Below, piece by piece: positions 1 to 11,135 of a stretch of 64,000 bases of DNA. Position 1 is the first letter of the stretch. Every line of letters begins with the position of its first letter. The notes beneath the pieces are model-generated. The model did no database searches, had not been told where the DNA came from, and saw only the letters and a program-made list of their open reading frames with translations. Position numbers and translations under genes: made by a program. Origin of the DNA: Sabellastarte sp. h YS-2021 (taxonomy: Eukaryota > Annelida > Polychaeta > Sabellida > Sabellidae); NCBI GenBank assembly GCA_964017235.1, contig OZ024930.1, positions 30,012,614-30,076,613 on the forward strand, given 5' to 3'.

Positions 1-437
1 AACTAAAGTAAATATTTATATCCAAGAAATTGTTTCCAACACCAGATCAGTGCTCTCTTGCCATTGCGTGAAACTGTTTTAGAAAAGAACAATATTCATC
101 CTCACAACAAGTTTACATTCTTCTGTACACTGAAACAGGAACTTATTGTTTGGAGTTACTACAGCCAATTAAATAAGCCCCGCCCATTTTAAGGAGATGA
201 AAATTGACATCTCTATCTGAAACATAGGGGTACCTTGCATGGATAATCATGCATTGATTGACCCACTCATGCACATAGGCACAGTGAGCCATACAGGCGA
301 CCACACAGATATATAAGAAAGATTGATAAATAATACCAATTGTTTTAATGGATATTTTAATACCCCAACTTCCCTGCCACGAGTGTAATATCCCAACTAC
401 CCAAGTATGCAGTCTTGGATGTACATCCCTGTCTTTA

Positions 438-609
438 ATGTTAGACGGCATTAATGTTAGATTGTAATAAAAACAGATTATAGCTAAACCCATTTTATGT
501 GATACATATACACCAGGGTTCACTAATTACATTTCTAAATATTTTAAGGATATTGCGTAAAATCAGACAATATACTGACAACTTGTCTAACATTAATACC
601 ATCTAACAT
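438..609. repeat. 23-bp inverted repeat with 126-bp spacer
   Basis: The arm at 438-460 and the reverse complement of 587-609 agree at 21 of 23 positions (core ATTAATGTTAG). The arms could be the ends of a very small foldback element, but no target-site duplication is visible. Confidence 0.45.
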
Positions 610-685
610 AAATGACACAGGTGTAGTCTTCTTAACCCTCCTAAGAGGAGGGATGAATGTAATCATGCTTTTAACCTATCTGTCA

Positions 686-1635
686 GCATAACTGGAAAAC
701 TATACATTGAACCAGGGTCACATTTTGCCACAAGGTGGGGCCTGACTGGGGTTCGGTCCTCCTCAAAGATGGTTTGGGTTCTAAGGAAGACTAGGAACCA
801 TCTGACTTGTCTTGGAACCCAGCGCAACTAATCCTGACCAAACTTCTTTTTCCAAAGGTTTTAACGACCAACTTATACAATTTCAATCTGATTTAAATAC
901 AATTAAAAGTAGTGGCCATAGAATATATGACGGGTTCATATAATCGACTCTACACTGTTAGGCTCCGATTTTGTCTCCAATAAAGATGACAGTTGGGAGA
1001 TGACAAGAATGTAGAGCCACCCCATGCAGGGAGCGATTTCATCATTTTAATCAAATTTCAGTGCAGTGCATTCCCAAGCTATCTGATTTCAGCACAATTA
1101 GATAACACCTATAGGTTTGGGTAGTAGTAAGATTAGACTTATTTGTAATAAGGGATCACTGGAGTGCATCACAATCTCTCTGATTTGACTTTGGGGGCAT
1201 TACAACAAATCGGAATGAAGATGTGGACTTCGGTGTCATCAAGCAAAGTCGGTCAATTTTCAAAAATTATCAAACACATTTCATGTTCTATACCCACGTT
1301 TGCACCCTTCATGATTGTGCTTCTCAAAATATATGATTGTGCAAATTTGTTCCCAGTTTCAAAATTGGCAAAAGTCAGGGACAAAGTCCAGAAAATGAAA
1401 TCATCATTTACAGATATTTAGAACTTTTGTGGGTGAGGATAAAGCTTGACATGATGGTACAAAAACTAAAAATCACCTGAAATATGTATAATTTCAAATT
1501 TGATTTGAAATGGAGCTTTAAAATTCAGCTGTAATTGAAATCAGGCATGTTTGTCTGTGTGCATAACTGAAAATCTATGCCTTGGATCTGGGGCATACTT
1601 TTTATACAAGGTGGGGTCCAACTAGGCTCAGAGTC
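686..1635 (+). repeat. Diverged direct-repeat pair (about 75 bp each)
   Basis: Segments starting at 686 and 1561 both read GCATAACTG(A/G)AAA, then a variable stretch, then CAAGGTGGGG(C/T)C. They look like fragments of one old dispersed repeat. Boundaries are uncertain. Confidence 0.4.
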
Positions 1636-2760
1636 ATCCACATGGTCATCCAAATCCAGAATTGCTAACACAGCTTTTTCCAAAATACCTGCAGGTGGTG
1701 GTGGCTTGCGCGTTATCAGGAAATGCTTGTTTACCAGACTTCCTTATTTGGTTATGTATTGTTTACGTTTCCTTGCTAAACCTGAAATGTTCTAAGATTG
1801 GAGTCATACTTCTGGAGAAGTGTAAACATACCATAACAAGCAAAGGAAGCAAAATTGCGAAGATTGGCAAAATTTTGGAGAGTATCTAGCATGCTTTATA
1901 CTTTTGGAAAAGTTGAGGATTTTGCTTCCTGACTCCCAAAAATCAGGATCTTCAGTGCAACTTACCTCAATTACATTAAGTCAAATTGTAGAGCGTGGGA
2001 AACACTCCAGTCATATCCTATTGTCCATATGTTAAATAAATAATATCACAGTTATGTCTAGTGGTATTGAAATCATATTGGTCAGGCACTTTCTGCCCCG
2101 ACTTGAGGAAAATAATGAAATGGAATGGCTACAATGTGGTAAATAGCATGACTATCCTTTTTGTTGTTTACAGATTAAGAAGGTCTAGTCATACTGAAAG
2201 CGTAAAGTTTCAGGTGAACAGTAATGGTAACTCCAAGATCAGTCCAGATTGCTTGGCACTAGTTACCTGATAAATTCAGTGGTTCCTGGTCTGGTCCCCA
2301 GGTTCCAAGTGGATTTTAATTTTCCCCCTTTTTTGGTAAATTTTCGCACTTTTCTACCCGATCTTTCCTGACTTTAACCAGGCCTAAATGATAAGTCTAA
2401 CACTAAAAATTGATTTCTGAATTGTCATCTTACTTAAGGTCTCAGTTTGAGTTTTGGCTTAAACTATGCCTTAAATATGTAAGACTGATAGATCTGTGAA
2501 TTTATGTTTCTTTTTTTCCATTTTTTCATTATAGTAACATGAAAATATAAAATGTTGAAGGACTGGGAAAAATATGAGTACATTTTGTTCAAGTTAAGAT
2601 TTCTTTTGCAAGTCTCAGAATTTGAATAAAAACTGGGCTGATATAAAATCTCAGATTTGAGACAAACTGCAGTGGATATTTCTGAATCTGCTCTGAGGTC
2701 TTAAAAGTGTACAGCTTGGGTTGGTTATTAGGCTCAATATAAAGACTGAATCCTTATGGA

Positions 2761-2905
2761 CTCCTCCAAGGAGGTATTGTTTTCATGACTGTTTGTTTGT
2801 CTGCTTTTTAGCAGGATTACAGAAACACTACTGTTTGGAGCTTTATGAAAACAATGAGAAGATGGGTCTTGTTCCAACTTAGGTCCCATTAAAATTTGAG
2901 AATGA
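2761..2905 (-). repeat. Dispersed repeat of the CTCC..GGAGGT family
   Basis: Read on the minus strand this ends in a purine-rich GGAGG motif, preceded by an ACAAACAAACAG-type stretch and a 'gatcatt/ggatcc' segment. The same order occurs in many other copies in this window (for example 45005-45225 and 46797-47038). Confidence 0.45.
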
Positions 2906-3589
2906 TCTTGTCATTGCCTGGATACAAGAAAATATACCTGGATCTTTCATTAACATTTTATTGAGCAGTTTTTTTAACAAATTATACATGCCTTGGCAGA
3001 GGAGTACTGTTGCTTGCTCTTGTTTAATGCATATTAGTTTGTTTCTTTTCTCGGAAACATACATTAATACCAGCATAAGGATTTTTTAAATCTAATTTAC
3101 ACAAAGTTGATCAAAAATTAATTTAACTCTGTGAGGGCGACAATACAAGTTTTTGCTCGACAAATTGTCATATCACCAACCAACATACAGCTAACACAAA
3201 TTAAATGATCAGTTACCAAGTTAGACAGTGCATATATGGTTCAAGTTATAAAATAACTTCTTAAGGACCACAATACTCTTGCATTTCTTATTTACATACA
3301 TTTATTAGTCGCTTCCTTCTCTTACAGGTCATCGTAATTGTAAAATTTATAAATTATGAACTCTCATTAGCTATTTACACTGAATTAGAAGTTTAAAATT
3401 TTAATGTACGCTGATCAGTCTCATATATTACTGTACATAATACCTAGGTTACACTTTTCTGTACTGGGGTCATGAGGTACAACTAAACTGGAATGTATAC
3501 TTTCAGTTGTGTTCAGGTGTGGCTTGGTCCACTTCATATGTTGGTAGGATGCCTTCTTGGGGATTCCCAATTGGGTAGGACCTCACACA

Positions 3590-3960
3590 AGCCTTCATAA
3601 GCGATACTTATAAATATGTCGTGTCAGAAAGTCCAATCCATCAGAATTTTATGATGTGGGACAACTTGCACACAAAACCCTATGTTTGATTGTTTTAAGT
3701 ATATTTTTTGTGGATTTCTTTTTATTAAAATATGCATTGGCGCAAGTGCAGGTTATAAAAGCATTTTACTGACATAAAGTCAAAACAATAAACCCCCTAG
3801 AATCGTTTTTAATGGATGATAATTTTATTTCTACACGAAATCAGCTCCCCAACTTGGCACAATTTGCATACTGAAAGTACTGAAGATATTTAAATTACTT
3901 CTGTCATCACCTTTACTTCCTTATTTGTTATATGGAAATACACGAATGTGGGCAATAAAG
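3590..3960 (+). repeat. Old dispersed repeat (AAATATGCATTG family)
   Basis: Contains AAAATATGCATTGGCGCAAG followed by an AT-rich block with 'tgacataaagtcaaaaca'. Similar blocks occur near 20230, 36945, 52670 and 63950. No coding content and no defined ends. Confidence 0.4.
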
Positions 3961-4781
3961 GACAATTCTTATTTAATATTTTATCTTCCATTTTGTACCA
4001 AGATGAAGTTTGTGTCATAATATGACGCCAAGCAGTATACAGGGCAGCTTGTTATTCAATGTGTATCCACCTAAAATCAGGATCATTTTGCAGAGCTATA
4101 AGGAGGATGACACTGTCAAGTAGAAATAATATGTGTACAGATTGTCAATCAGGACAAGTGTGACCTTACCATAGCAATGAACTAAATACAGATGATATTG
4201 GATAAATAAACATTTGAGCTCACGTGACCGTATTTGTAGGTTCTTTCAGGAAATGAACCAGGAATCTTCATATTACTAGATCCTCACCTGAGCCACAATT
4301 GTCTACTTGCCCACAACAAACTATAGCTGTTTGAGAATGGTTTCCTAGTATCTAAATTTTCCCAGGCAATTTCCCAGTGAGGGAGGATATTGGGTAAATC
4401 CAGAGACTTCATAGCTGCCAGAAGCTCTTATTTGCATCTATATGGAAGTTTGTGGTTACTCATGTACTCAATTTAGCTCCAGAAAATTTAGTGTTTATAT
4501 TCATAGGATACTCAATCTTGTAATTATGATTAACATCTGTTAGGTAATAGGCTATTAGAACTTTTAGCACAAATACCAGGGAAGTTGCTATAAACTGACA
4601 TATATTTATAGATATGTGATATATTGTCATTCCCCATAGGTCCTCTATCCCAGAAAAAGATTGTCTGTGTACTACACATTTATTTCTAATCCTTTGACAA
4701 TACATAGGGGCATTATGTTCAATTATATAGTATCATAATGATAAGATAATCTATAAATCATTATGTCAAGAATATATTCTG
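3961..4781. other. Gene-free stretch, nothing recognised
   Basis: AT-rich intergenic sequence. I see no element ends, tandem repeats or credible reading frame. Confidence 0.55.
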
Positions 4782-5668
4782 TTCCCGGCCATTTTAAAAC
4801 CCTGGCCATTTTGAAACGGCCATTGGCCATTTTGAAACGGTGAAATTATTTGCTTGGCTGTTTTGAAAAGTTTCTTGCTTTCGAAATGGCCTGGCCAATT
4901 CAAAACCTGATTTCAAAATGGCCAAATCAAAAACATGGCCGTTTTGAAACCTCACCTCTAAATTTTTATATGTACAAAATGTTATTTATTTTAATGTGGA
5001 TTCTTTGAATTTTAATCGTTTACATTAAAGTCAATAATCATAACTTGTGGAGTAGGTACTCAGGTATGGGAGTAGCTACAGTTAACCTGTGATCTTCAAT
5101 TGGGTCCTTTGATAACAAAAGTTTTTCTAAGTAGGGGCTACTCAGCAAATTTCTATAATCATAACTTGTGGAGTAGGTACTCAGGTATGCAAACATATGT
5201 AATTAAACAGTAAATGTAATTAAATTACTCAGGTATGCAAACATATGTAATTAAACAGTGAATGTAATTAAATTACTCAGGTATGCAAACATATGTAATT
5301 AAATAGTGAATGTAATTAACTTTATCATGGGTTAATTGGGTATACAGTTGGTGTATGTACGTAAAAGTTTTTGTGCACTAATATGCACTAATAAATGTTG
5401 TTATATGTTCTGTTCAATATATGTTTCACAATAAACCAAATGCAGTTCTAATAAATATATAAGTTTTTATTGTATTACAACTTATTACAACAGTCCATAA
5501 CTTAAAAGCAACAGAACATACCTGTCAAACTGGTGAGGTATCAAAACGGCCAAGAGGAATAGTTGGCCGTTTTGAAATGGCCAAATCTATCATTTGAAAC
5601 CTTGCAAAGGTATCAAAACGGCCATGGCCGTTTCGAAACGCCCAAAGGTTTTGAAACAGCAAGTAACA
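4782..5668 (+). mobile_element. Putative DNA element with GGCCGTTTTGAAA-studded ends, copy 1
   Basis: Both ends carry dense, often back-to-back copies in either orientation of GGCC(G/A)TTTTGAAA(C): about eight between 4787 and 4950 and about six between 5535 and 5660. The interior lacks the motif. A second locus at 38495-39071 has the same ends in reverse order, including the flanking AAGTAACATA, but an apparently unrelated interior. Clustered subterminal repeats are typical of transposase-binding ends of DNA transposons. No transposase reading frame is present, so this would be non-autonomous. The superfamily is unknown. Confidence 0.55.
5180..5320 (+). repeat. 48-bp tandem repeat, about three copies
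   Basis: The unit beginning CTCAGGTATGCAAACATATG recurs at 5180, 5228 and 5276, exactly 48 bp apart, with single-base differences. A longer upstream segment (5035-5069) is also repeated at 5157-5190. The array lies in the interior of the GGCC-motif element. Confidence 0.85.
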
Positions 5669-6160
5669 TATTCTATTGTGATTGCATATTTTGGATATTT
5701 TTCCAAGGTTACAGTTTGTCAGTCACATGTTTGCAGAAAGAGTGACCTTACCAGTAAATACTATTCTGAAAATCCTCCAGTTTATGTCACTTACAAATTG
5801 GGATTTTTATAAGTTATAACTTGCATCATACACAAACTTTTATTATTATGGAACTTTGATGATCTTTTAATATAAGGCTAAGAATTTAGCAACCTGAAGA
5901 AATCTGTTTTGAGACTCGCACATTTGGTATTGGCATTGCATTTGTAGGCAAGCACAAAGGGTTCAAAATGTTGAGAGAAATAGGTTGAGAAATATGTACA
6001 TCAGTTTAGCAGTACAACAACACAACTATATTATTATTAACATTTCTTAAATGGACTCATCATAATAGTTTTGTGTTATGAAGCACTTAATAATAACTCA
6101 AATTATTAAATAACTAGAAAGCACTCATAAAGCGCAAGTCCACTGGACATGTTTCCAAAA
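5669..6160. other. Gene-free stretch, nothing recognised
   Basis: AT-rich sequence between two repeats. No supported feature. Confidence 0.5.
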
Positions 6161-6164
6161 ATTT

Positions 6165-6520
6165 ATGATTGTTTTTTTGGTATCTAGAATATGATCCAGA
6201 TCTTTCTTAAAATGTAAGTACTTCTTCCTTTGACCATCCCTCCCTACCCACATAAAAATTTGATTAAGATCTGCTCATTACTTTTGGAGTAATGTCCACT
6301 AGAAAGCCAAAGTCATTGAAAATAGGACTTCTGATAATTCAGGGGTTTTTTTGTATCCAGAATATGATTTGTATCTTTTAAAAAAATTTTTACACTCTTT
6401 TATCTTTGGTAAAGCCCTACACACAAGAAAATCAGAAAGATCTTAATTCAGTACTTTCAGAGTTGTCACAGGGACTAACAAACAAATGCATAGATAAACA
6501 TAACCTCCTGATGAAGGTAA
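6165..6520 (+). repeat. Dispersed repeat of the CTCC..GGAGGT family
   Basis: Shows two rounds of the family's 'tatc(c/t)agaatatgatc..' segment (near 6180 and 6355) and ends in 'cataacctcctgatgaaggtaa', the usual family terminus. It appears to be a partial tandem copy. Confidence 0.45.
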
Positions 6521-6748
6521 ATATGTATCTGTCTTTTATCAGATCAAGATCAATATACTTTAAAAGGCTTTTTCCTTCTAAGGGCTTAAGCCAGAGATTT
6601 TTGGCTCAAATATTCAACACTCTTTTGTTGTGTCCATGGACTCAGAATCAAGGCATTTCATAAGGAGGACACAGCTTGAGATTTGCCTGAGTCATTGGTG
6701 CAACATTAGGCCCACTACGGAAGTGTCTCAAGTTTTAGGTTCACAGTG

Positions 6749-8962
6749 TTAAAGGGTTACTATCCTCCAAAAATTACTATATCTTTTTTTTCTTGTAATC
6801 AACTCAACTAATGTATTTATATACATTACCCACAGTTAGACCTCCCAAAACAACCCACACACTTTATAAAATGACTTTTATTACAGGCCTGTCAAGGAAA
6901 CAGCACACACTTCTCACTTCGGCAAATTCACCAATAAACAGGTGCTCTTACGTCAGCAGTGCCCCACTAGAGAATCTGGCTATAGCCTATCTCAATGTAT
7001 GTCTGTGTTTAATACAGTATACATGTCTTATTTTCAGGATCATTTAATTTAAAAGTATTTTTTTATCAGAATAAATGTATAAGATAAATGTCAGAAGGAA
7101 AAAATAAAAACTGGCCCTTTTTAAGTATTTAAAAACAGGATAACTTTACATACAGTACTGAAAAATTGCAAGTAGAAAGATACAGCAGGACATATCCTTA
7201 ATAAAAGGTGATATGACAAAGTTATGTTCTTAACATAATTGAACAAATGTTTAGTGAAGATGAAAATAAGATGATTTACTAACTGTACTAACTACCAAAT
7301 ACAAAAAAGAGAAGAATTTAGATGTGAATGTGTAGAATTTAGAAGAATTTAGCAAATATATACATTTGTAATGTTTTACAAGTGTTGTGCAATGGGAAAA
7401 ACCTTGTAAAAGATATTTTTGCAGTGACTTTGATTATATTTTTGTTATTTCCATTGAAATAATAAAATATAATAACTCAATAGCCATTGAAATAAATATG
7501 TGAAAAGGATTTGTATATGACAAGTAGTTATTTTGTCCAGTTTTGCCCCTTTTAAAAAATTTACAAAGAAGATTAAGACATCTGAATTTTCCTCAGTATT
7601 TCTTCTGATAGAAATAAGTTTATGAGATAATGGAATTCATATGGACTGAATTATTGATGGTCATATAACATTGCTAGTTTTTGAGAAATGAGCAGTTCAA
7701 TACTATGTTTTTTTCTTACCTGTTTTCAAACCATATCCTATGTGGTGGAGCCTAGTATTTATTACTAAATAAATTATTACTAAATATTGTCTCATATTTG
7801 TATCATCACCTGTATGTGTGAAGTGTATAACTAAACTGGATAAGGATACATACTGGGCATTCATTTTTTAAACTCTAATTTTAAACAAAAATTTCTTCAG
7901 GGTAAAATGTGTAATTTTCATATTGCAGTAAAAATTCACTTAGGTGGAAATGTTTTGGATAGATACTGATGTGACCCTATGAACAAAACTGGAAATTTCA
8001 TTTGGATGAAAATTATTATTTGTGGCATTACTGTGATGTACTTACTTAAATTTATATGTAGTGGTAATAACTTTTATATAACTTTATAAATTCGATATAC
8101 AATATCTCATTTCAATTTAGAATTATGAAATATACAAAACAGTAAAAATTAGAAGACTCCTCAATATCATTATAATTAATACTTATAACCTGACCAAAAT
8201 GACCAGTATATTTTCAATATTCCACATCAAACCATGAGATACAGGAACAAAATGATATTTTCTTCAGCTGATCACACAGTGTGTGTGAAGAACATGAAAA
8301 AAAACACTTGCCAGTACTGCACTGAACTATACTTGGAGTCTTTGATACCTTGAAGCACACACAAATCTGATAACAGAATGTTTATAACTTACAAAATAAA
8401 CTTTCTTGTTAGGTCACCCTTAATGTACTTTGTTATGTAGTAATGTATAGTAATGGAAACCTGATTAAATCATGCATCTAATGTCCTTTTTTTACAATTC
8501 TCTCTGTGTTAACTGTGGTGGTAAAACCACCACAATTCATGGGTCAGTTTTATTACTTTTATCATCATTTTGTCAGGTTATTTAATCTTTTTACAGGCTT
8601 AAACATAAGGCCACGATAAAGCACAGTATGTATAGTATCTTGGTTCTCTTTCTCAGTTTTAAAATGAAGCCATTTTAAGTATATCTAAGCTTCTATATCT
8701 GAATGACTTACCGGTGCATAAAACAGAGAAAATACATGGGCCATCATGATGTCAGTGCACACACCCACTACTACAGCAGTGCACTCGGCAATTTCCGTGG
8801 CTTGTGCTCAGTTTTGCCATATATGGCAAAGGTGTATTTTCTTTAATTGCTGATTACTCAGTAATTAAGCTGTGTTTCAAAATTATCTTTGGGGAAATGA
8901 TTTACCATATTATAATAAATATTTTAAAGGCCTTTTGTTTTGGGGGTGTAGTAACCCTTTAA
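6749..8962 (+). mobile_element. TTAA-flanked 2.2-kb TIR element, copy 1
   Basis: Starts TTAA-AGGGTTACTA and ends TAGTAACCCT-TTAA, with about 20 bp of inverted terminal similarity (the next bases resemble CCTCCAAAA and its complement). A 2.2-kb near-copy lies inverted at 11136-13352. Target TTAA at both ends is the signature of piggyBac-type insertion, but no transposase ORF is present (longest frame about 78 codons), so this is at most a non-autonomous derivative. Internal landmarks are an 18-bp perfect palindrome TTTGCCATATATGGCAAA at 8813-8830 and a 9-bp-stem hairpin at 8514-8534. Assignment to piggyBac is inference from the TTAA only. Confidence 0.8.
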
Positions 8963-9114
8963 GTGTTGTTTAAATCCATAAAAGTGCTTCAAATAATGAT
9001 TGTGATAACCTTATATATATAAAAGAAGTTTTATCTTTAATATAGTCATGAGCACAAAGGTCATTGTAATTAAAATGAATATCATCATGAAGACACCTTT
9101 TGGAGTGTTCTCAC

Positions 9115-9310
9115 ATTACTAATCTAATCTAATCTAATGTGGACTTTTATAGCGCTTAATCTCCATCACTGATGGATTCTAAGGCGCATCTAAACATAAA
9201 GCAAGGCAGTTATCGTTAATCAAGGGACATAGCCAGGTCGTACCAAGGAGACACAGATTACTAGTCTCAAGGAGGGGATTTTAATCCTGTTAGCCCAATC
9301 CGTGATTTTG
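9115..9310 (+). repeat. Dispersed repeat, 'tatagcgcttaatctc' family
   Basis: After a short (CTAAT)n run at 9119-9138 comes TTTTATAGCGCTTAATCTC, then 'ctaaggcgca', 'catagccaggtcgtacca' and 'ggagac'. The same order is seen at 38105-38260 and 52975-53110. No polymerase III boxes were recognised, so the class is unknown. Confidence 0.55.
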
Positions 9311-10205
9311 TGGGTTTGTTTACAGACATAAAATTAAATAATTTTTGTATTATATAATTCACTATTAAGTTTATATTCGTGAAAATCTATCTTCCACACT
9401 GTGTATAAAACAAATTAATCTCATAGAATCTGTGCAAAAATTGCAAGTTAAGACCAGTCTCAGTCATTTCAGTTTTTGTGAGACTTATTGGAGCCTGCAC
9501 TTCTGCTGATACAAAAAGCTTGAGCTAAGTTTTAGACCTTTGCAAAATTGGCATCAGACCATTGGCCTAAATTCCAGGAAATGGTGTGATTGCCAGAGAC
9601 ATAAAGTGGGTTGTATAGGGTATGTTTTCGTGTGACAGAGCCGTTGAATCATGGACAGTATCCCTCATTTGATATTTCTGCAAGGTAGCATCAAAATCTT
9701 CTTTGGAAGAACAGTTTTGACCTCAGGCAATCTCTGGATGAACAGGGAGCACTAAATGAGGCAGGGAAATTGGTGAAAGTGGACGAAAGGGTTAATTTCT
9801 TTTTCTAATTTTTGTTGCAAGGTCACAATGGAAACAAAGATCATGTGATAGAAACTACATTATAAATGTAGGTCAAATATGGACTCCATAACTGTAATCA
9901 AATCCAAAATGTACAAGACATGACCTTCCCTTGTCTCAAAGAAGTAATAAAAAAATCATCACCGTCAAATTTGTGCTGAATAATTTGCAACAGTTTAAAA
10001 TATACAATAGGTTCTTTTCTTATAAGGTTAATAGCAAGCAGCTCATACTATGGAAAATACTAACAAAATCTCAGACTTTAAAGACATATATCAAAATGAC
10101 AGTACATTGGCATGCCTTATCATAAAAGTCTGATCGGTGTATTCAGGGTATTTGAATTTTCAAGTTTTGGCCTATAATTATGGTAAACAAGGTCAAAAGT
10201 ATTTT
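9311..10205. other. Gene-free stretch, nothing recognised
   Basis: AT-rich spacer between the inverted 2.2-kb elements. No credible gene or element boundary is seen. Confidence 0.5.
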
Positions 10206-10210
10206 CTGTC

Positions 10211-10420
10211 TACTAGCGTGAGCCACAAAGTCATCAGAGACATGAGTAGTGCACCAAAGTGGTCACCCATCCCAGTACTAATATAGCCCATTTCTGCTTA
10301 ACTTCAGTGAACAGACAGATACTCATCACACTGCGCCACAATTCCTGAAAGTCTGGAGACAAAAAAAATAAAGTGATCTCTAGAAGCAGGAGCCTCACTA
10401 GAGCTCACACTTAAAAATTC
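10211..10420 (-). mobile_element. 5S-rRNA-derived SINE copy (minus strand)
   Basis: The reverse complement of about 10259-10322 reads like the middle and 3' part of 5S rRNA: a 'tgaagttaagcag' segment followed by 'tagtactgggatgggtgacc', which covers the internal element and C box used by TFIIIA and polymerase III. It is followed by a body and tail containing 'ctctagtgaggctc'. A closely similar copy is at 57368-57593. The 5S first third is missing or unrecognisable, so this is a SINE3-type retroposon rather than a 5S gene. Confidence 0.7.
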
Positions 10421-10736
10421 TAGTTACCTGGGTAAATGTCAAACTTCAAATTTACTTACTCTAATAAAAAATTTATACCTGTCATCCTTCAGAGCAAAAT
10501 GATTTCTAGTCACTGCCCAAACCTTCGCTCCAGGGATTGGTTTGATTGTCAGAAATATGAAGTCAAATTGGGTGCGTTTTCATTGGTTACAGCTGCTGTG
10601 CAGACATCAGGCATTGCCAATATCTACTTGCTTCTGTCTTTACAAAGGGGCAAGAGGAACTGGTTTATGTCAATTGTGTAAAGGCAGCAATTGCTGTCTT
10701 ATAACAAAAACCATACAGAATGTCACATTTGGTGTA

Positions 10737-10884
10737 TTTATTTATTTATTTTTTATTTTTATTTTTTTATTTATTTATTTTTTTTTTTTTTTTTTGGGGG
10801 GGGGGTGTTATGCCCCTTTCAACACTGTACAGCTCATATCACAACGGGTAGTTTTGTGGGTAGAGGAAACCAGTACGATTGCCT
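10737..10884 (-). mobile_element. tRNA-derived SINE, 5'-truncated copy with T-rich tail
   Basis: A TTTATTTATTT..T tract and G run (10737-10806) are the reverse complement of the family's AAATAAATAAA tail. The following sequence to about 10884 matches the reverse complement of the SINE body 'ctttcctctgcccttccaactaccc..gatatgacctgtacagtg'. The tRNA-like head is absent. Confidence 0.65.
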
Positions 10885-11135
10885 ATAATTTGCCCCCCCA
10901 TGGAATTTCCCCCCACTGATTGTCGCCCCTTTTGACTAAGGTATGGTTTTCCCCCTATGATACAGTGATATTCCTCTATATAATTTAGTCCTTTGATGCA
11001 ATAAATATTATATTTTGAGTTTTCCCCTTTATATTTTAGTCATTTAGTGCTATAAATGTACACTGAATTTAGTTCCAACTTTTTCATTTTATATATCATT
11101 GAAATGTGCTCAGGTTATTGTCGATTATTAACTTA

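Larger units (their letters stand above)
1..2755. other. Gene-free AT-rich stretch
   Basis: No coding region, RNA gene or well-bounded element is supported here. Open frames reach 126 codons (minus strand, 143-523) but show no domain, no low-complexity bias and no neighbour that would make them credible. The only structures seen are an inverted repeat at 438-609 and a diverged direct-repeat pair near 686 and 1561, listed separately. Confidence 0.6.

Noticed and set aside
143-523. 126-codon minus-strand ORF
   Set aside because: No domain, no similarity I recognise, unremarkable composition, and part of an inverted repeat overlaps it.
6811-7047. 78-codon ORF in the left 2.2-kb element as a transposase remnant
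   Set aside because: No transposase motif (no DDE/D signature), and the frame is not maintained in the inverted copy at 11136-13352.
10737-10806. T-run and G-run as a polymerase III terminator or assembly scar
   Set aside because: It is better explained as the reverse complement of a SINE's (AAAT)n tail, since the SINE body follows directly.
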